A stretch of DNA of 64,000 nucleotides, taken from contig VXBP01003586.1 of NCBI GenBank assembly GCA_013400115.1, positions 1 through 64,000 on the forward strand. Direction: 5' to 3'. Under the pieces are notes generated by a model. The model worked only from the letters and a program-made list of their open reading frames with translations. It ran no database searches and was not told where the DNA came from. Positions 59,086 to 64,000 of this stretch are shown here, in pieces (position 1 is the stretch's first letter; each line of letters starts with the position of its first letter). The position numbers were made by a program, and so were the translations under genes. This stretch comes from Rhinopomastus cyanomelas (taxonomy: Eukaryota > Chordata > Aves > Bucerotiformes > Rhinopomastidae).

Positions 59086-62000
59086 GGGGGCAGGTAGGGT
59101 TTTGCTCTGCGCTGTTTGGGCTGGGATTTTTAGAATTTCCTGTAGTGAACCGCAGTATCAGTCGCTGCTATTATGTTACTTCAGGGGAAAACAACAAGTC
59201 AAACTTTGATCTTAGTTAAGATACAAGAACACCACTAATGTTGAAGATATTTGGGACTTAAAAGATGACTGCAGGTCTAAAAGCAAGCAAACTGAGGAAG
59301 TTTTCTCATGTATGGACAAAAGGACAGGAAAAACAAATCTGGGAACTATAAAGTTAAGTCACTTATCACCAAACACATTCAAGTGCTGGTAGAGGCAATT
59401 AGACTTTGGTAAGCAACCAATAGCAACTGAATTAGTCCCATAATTCTGATACTTTCTTTGGCTTTTAGGCACATATTAGAAGCTTAAAGTTTTTGTGAGG
59501 GTTTTTCCTACAATAAGCCTTAACATCTGCAAGCTGTGTTCAAAATCCTATTCATTACCAATGCCAAGAATATGAAAGGACATTACCCAGCACACACAGG
59601 CAGGAGCCAATTCATCTAAACCCAGCATGAAAATGTGCTGCTTCTATTCAAACCAGAGGGCACAACAGGCAGTGAGGCACTGGCTGGCCTTTGTTGTGGC
59701 ACCGTTGATCAAATTATCAAGTAATATACATTCTGATTTAAAAAAACCCCACAAAACAAAACACAAAAAGCACAGTAAACGGAACGGTAAGATGAAAAGA
59801 AAACAAGCTTTCTCCAGGACTACCAACTGATTTAAAACTTCAAGCATATTTCTGACTTTGGGCTACTAATGCATCATTCAAGAAACAAAGCAGCCAGCAA
59901 GCTAGAGCAGTCCGTTAAATCGCAGAGATCCGACTGGAGGTAACTGGGGGGCAGTTAGGGCATACTTAAGGGCTGAGGCTCATGAACAGGCACTCACAGA
60001 AAGTCACCACGGCTTAGCAGATTTAAATTAACTGGTTAAGCAGTGATAGCTACACTGAGTTTGAGTCCTCTGAAGAACTCTGGTGCAAAGGAAAATGAGA
60101 CTTAATTATTGGAAAGCCCAGCTCTGGAGCGTCATTGGTTAAATGTCAGCCTGGAATAGCTACAGCAGATACCTGTCCTCCCTTACCTCGAAGTGAGGCT
60201 CCAGGGGACATATTCACAAAGCAAACTATGACCTGGAGAGGTGAGTCAACTTTGAACACATCCATGGATGATGAAGTCTCCAGAAAAGAAACAAAGCAAT
60301 TAGAAGGTAATTCAGGATCACACCTTGTTTGTTTTTGAAAGAGGTGGATAGGTATGAAATCTGGATCCTCAGGATCGAGTTAGCTCATGAAGGTGTATTT
60401 TCAATCCCATTTGCTAACTGCTATCTAACCACAGGGCCACAGACGTGTAGAGAGATGTCACAGCAAGGAAGCCAGAAAAAGTCACCCCTCAAGGCAACCC
60501 ACACTCCAGACACATACCGGAGCAACTGAACCGGAAAAGAGTGGAAAAGATCTTCAGCAGTCAGAAGGATATTTTCAGCCTTATTTGACCAGAATGTTGT
60601 ATTAGAGCTGTAATTTTATCTTGATGAACGTTGTGTGTAGGAACCTTCTGTTCCCAGCTCTGCTACGGACAAAGAAATCACAGTAGCTCACTCTGAGTTT
60701 ACCAGAAGTTAATCCCAGCTCCATAACTGGCCCAGTAGCTGTGGCACTCCTGCGATTTAGATCATTCATGGATCCATTACTTAAAATACTAAAATATATC
60801 TTGTATATAACCTTTAACTAATGTACATCACACATCACATATATTCCTCACTGCATTTTTTAGGTAGTCCAAGTATAAGCACGCAAGTGTAGCTGGGCAA
60901 TCATTTTAACCTCCCTTTTTAGCATTTCATTCCCTCATGAAATAATCTTTTACCTCGCAGTTTGCTGGGGATTTTTTTTCCCCTTTTTTTTCTGCTCCTC
61001 TTTACCTTGGCAGCCCAAGGGAAGCAGGGTTTGGATTGACTTTCAGAGACTCCATGGAGGAAGTACAAAATATTAGCTCAACACCTATTTCATTTAATGT
61101 TCACTGGAATATTTATAGGTCACGACATTTTGTAAATGTAACTGTATGCAAGGGCACTTTATCTTAGAAAGAAATCTCTCAGGATAAGGGCAAGAGTTTG
61201 GACACACTACACTTAGAGGGTGGATGTTTTCATAACACTGTCTCATACAGGCAATTACTTCAATGGCCAAAGAATGCAGGAAGGTAGAGCGAGCATCTAC
61301 AAAAAGCAAATCTCATTCTCTTTTGCAAATCATTATTAAAAAGTCACTCTTGAAAAATAAAGGCAAGAACAGGAAAGAGGTCAGGTGCAATGTAACCTAG
61401 CTGCTCAGGAGGAAAATTCCCACGTTGAGTGCGATGTTAAATCAATGAAGCTTAGCAAGTTTTAAAGAGGAGCGTTTGCAGCTACTCCTTCATAAAGTAA
61501 TTGAAACATGTTTTTGCAGCACCCTCTTCCCTTGCCTTCACCTTTCCTTTGTTCCTCTCTGAGAGGGCTACGGAAGATGATTCTGTATAAACAGGGGATT
61601 AGCATCCTCTCATTGCTCACTCCCCATTTGCTCTGTTTTGACAGTGCAGCCCATTACTAAAGCAGTAACACAAATACAGTTCTGCTTGCTCCACAGTGCT
61701 CAGGGGCCACAGATAGTGAAGTAGATGATCAGCAAGCTCGGTGATTCCCGGGTTCTGTCTGAATTCTGGAAAGACAGAAGACAATATGAAGCCAACAAAT
61801 ACCTTAGGTAATGCTCTTCTCCTCCGCACAGTGGGGCTGGGCCAGATCAGCATCACCCACTGCACCAAAGCCCCAGGGGCAGGAAGGAAAGGAAAGAGTC
61901 ATGGCACTGCTGTCCTTTCTGTGGACTCATGCCCAGAGAATGCAAGAACTACATGCCTATTCTTGGAAGCAATCTGCCTGGTAATGTTGCCTTTGAAATT

Positions 62001-62090
62001 TTCTAACTTCACATTACAGCTCCAGCTGAGCCGTAATGCTACTGCTAAGTCCCAGGAATTCAGAAAATTAATACATTTTCATAAATCATG

Positions 62091-62492
62091 TCAAGTTCTC
62101 AAATTCTCCCTCCTGCACTCAGTCAGGTCTTCAAAACAATGATCAGTTCCATTTCCTAGGTTGAGTACAGTTGTCTGTGACAGACACATAAATCTAGAAG
62201 ATGTAGACATCACTCTAGATTTACACCAGTAGAAACAAGAGTAGAATCCATCCCTACAGTTACACCCTTTGAAGTGTTTCCTAGTGCTTGCTGAACTGCT
62301 TTGGATTTTGCATTTCCAGCACTGCAAAGACTGAGACAAACGAAAAAAGCATCTAGTAAGGTTTATATCATAGAAAGATTTCCAATCATGTCGAGTTTCA
62401 CATATCCTTTTCCTTTCACCCCTGCACATGGAACAACGCTTCCATTCAGGATGCGGACTAAGGATGCAAGTGAACAATCCTACAGGTGTCAA
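62091..62492 (-). CDS. Unrecognised cysteine-rich 133-codon open frame, probably not a gene
   Basis: The predicted protein has about 13 cysteines in 133 residues, including CSMC, CWKC, CNC and CFYWC pairs, but lacks a signal peptide, regular spacing or any zinc-finger pattern with His partners. It resembles no family I know. Composition is similar to the non-coding flanks. Chance is the simplest explanation. Confidence 0.1.
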   Translation of the reverse strand: MTPVGLFTCILSPHPEWKRCSMCRGERKRICETRHDWKSFYDINLTRCFFRLSQSLQCWKCKIQSSSASTRKHFKGCNCRDGFYSCFYWCKSRVMSTSSRFMCLSQTTVLNLGNGTDHCFEDLTECRRENLRT

Positions 62493-62544
62493 ACACGATT
62501 TTCACACAAGCAAGGTGAGCAGGATTTGGCCCAGAATCTCAAAT

Positions 62545-62553
62545 GGGGGGGGG
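62545..62553 (+). repeat. Poly(G) run of 9
   Basis: Nine consecutive G bases at 62,545-62,553, followed by AGG. A simple mononucleotide run, and a likely site of sequencing length error. Confidence 0.75.
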
Positions 62554-64000
62554 AGGCTTAAGGCAAAGAAAGTGAAAATGAGAACTGAATTCCCCAAGGC
62601 TCAGTGTCACCACGTCAGCACCAATATGGGCACTGCTCCATTTTATTTTACACAGACATGTGAACTTTAAGTACATTAAAAGCCAGCTCTATCTACAGCT
62701 GCTCTTTGATGTCTAAGGCCAGATGGCTTCCAAAAAAAAGTCTTATTCAAGCCATTGTAATCCACATCAAAATGGATGCAGTAACGTTAAGAGTAGGATA
62801 ATGTGAGAGAATAAGCAGTGAGAAATGGGAAAGAAAAAGCAAAGCTGATCAGAATCAGTTGCTCTGCTCCATCTATTTGATGTACAGCTGCTGCTTAGCC
62901 ATGGTAAGCTCTGTTATAGCATGCTCCCTTAGTGTTATTCTTACTTTTTTTTCCCTTTTTATTTAATCATTTATGCTGTGAAGACTCAACCTAATTGTTT
63001 CTCTGCAATAAGTACCATTTTGTCTGATTATCACTGATGTTCTGACAACAAAACAGAACAAGGCATTAACTCCTGACAGCATTGCACTTAGAGAGCTGGC
63101 CTCAGTATTTGCTTTCAGCTTCCCTCTTGTCCTTTCCATCTCAATTTTTATTCTCTTGCATATTCAGCAACAGCTTTACAATGTGTCGTGTTGTGTGTGT
63201 CCCATCCCACCATTCCCTGTGCTTTCTAACCAAGCTTTGACAGCGTTCACTGCTAATCCAACAGTTTGCACAAGTCCATAGCACAAGGTCAAGTCTAATT
63301 AGCTTCTTCACTTTCCCCCCACTCCTTCAAGGCAATAATAGCTGCAGGGAATTAAATACAGGATCCCAAATGAGAACTCTGCTCCTATTAATTGACCTGC
63401 ACTTTCAGCAGAACTAGAAGGGGAGTGTCAGGGTCTTAGGTGCAGCAGAATAAAGATACAGCACCCACTGTCACATGTTAGGTGTCCTCACTCTATTTGT
63501 AATGTTTGGTGCTGAAACAAATTACCCAGACAGAATTTTTCTACTTTCATAGCAGAGGCTGTAGGAAGTAGAGGCAATGTACCAGGTGCAGAGTTATACC
63601 AAAGTAAGCTTTCATTTGATGAGAATGTTTTGGGCCAATTTTGTTTCAGATTCTCCATTACATCTTTTTCCACATATGTGCTATTCCTTGTCTCCCTTGC
63701 CCTCACCCTTCTCCTTACACAGACAATTACAAAGCATCAGAAGTTCACTGAGTACCTTAAAGAAGGCAGAAAGACAAAGCTAACATTCTTACTCTCTCGT
63801 GGTTTAAAATACAGAGAAGACTACGGGAGAAGCATATATTGAGAACAACAAGAATAAATCAAGCAAAGGGCAGATTTTCAAGTTTGTAAGTTTCCTTCTC
63901 TGCAGTGCAGGCAAGTCACATTCTGTAATGTAGTGTTAGGATTCAAATTCATGTTTAAAAGAGTGGTAATTTGTATTAAAGACGCCAAGTAGTTATTTTT

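Larger units (their letters stand above)
56701..64000. other. Unassigned non-coding sequence, 7.3 kb without CR1
   Basis: No known gene or clear interspersed repeat reaches the right edge of the window. The stretch holds the longest open frame in the window (58,483-59,085), a cysteine-rich frame (62,091-62,492), an A-rich patch (58,757-58,787), a T-rich patch at about 60,971-60,991 and a 9-base G run (62,545-62,553). Confidence 0.5.

Noticed and set aside
1..64000. Endogenous retrovirus LTRs, DNA transposons, CRISPR arrays, bacterial-type operons
   Set aside because: No paired LTRs, primer-binding sites, gag/pol/env motifs, terminal inverted repeats with target duplications, or regularly spaced repeats were seen; the window is eukaryotic.

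Overview
The window looks like nuclear DNA of a bird, either intergenic or from inside large introns. The evidence is 17 fragments of CR1 LINE retrotransposons. Most keep the CR1 3' end: a C-terminal ORF2 stub, then the run around GGTCCCTTCCAATCCCT, then an ATTCTRTG octamer tail. No other interspersed family is abundant. The prevailing 3'-end type (GGGGATTGGACTAGATGATC) suggests a bird outside the Galliformes, and the number of similar copies would fit a CR1-rich lineage such as woodpeckers; that placement is inference only.

No functional protein-coding gene, rRNA, tRNA or CRISPR array could be supported. All recognisable coding sequence is decayed CR1 ORF2: endonuclease, linker, reverse transcriptase and C-terminal domain. 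The longest unexplained open frame (200 codons, 58,483-59,085, +) is near the length expected once by chance in 64 kb. Two further open frames (48,171-48,605 and 62,091-62,492, both -) are also unrecognised.

Layout. 0-1.7 kb: a + strand CR1 3' end facing a - strand CR1 internal fragment that has lost both ends. 2.48-3.06 kb: an isolated CpG-enriched block. 4.4-9.0 kb: three short CR1 tails. 13.4-15.6 kb: the densest repeat cluster, with a 1.7 kb CR1 whose reverse transcriptase is dead, followed by a second CR1. 15.9-16.1 kb: a CpG cluster containing a full match to the CTCF core consensus. 16.6-20.0 kb: older MIR/L2-like and possible tRNA-type SINE remnants. 20.3-21.9 and 29.0-30.0 kb: four more - strand CR1s. 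32.3-36.3 kb: two + strand CR1 scraps and an old L2/MIR-type tail. 36.3-45.0 kb: the longest stretch without CR1. 45.0-49.4 kb: a 44 bp CR1 scrap, a second CTCF-like site, and two CR1 tails of different subfamilies in tandem. 56.5 kb: one CR1 with an atypical end. The remainder is unique, AT-rich non-coding sequence.

There is no gene system to describe. The points most worth checking are the CTCF-like sites, the CpG-retaining blocks that may be conserved non-coding elements, the CR1-free stretches, and several oddly structured CR1 fragments. I did not find a convincing undescribed biological system.
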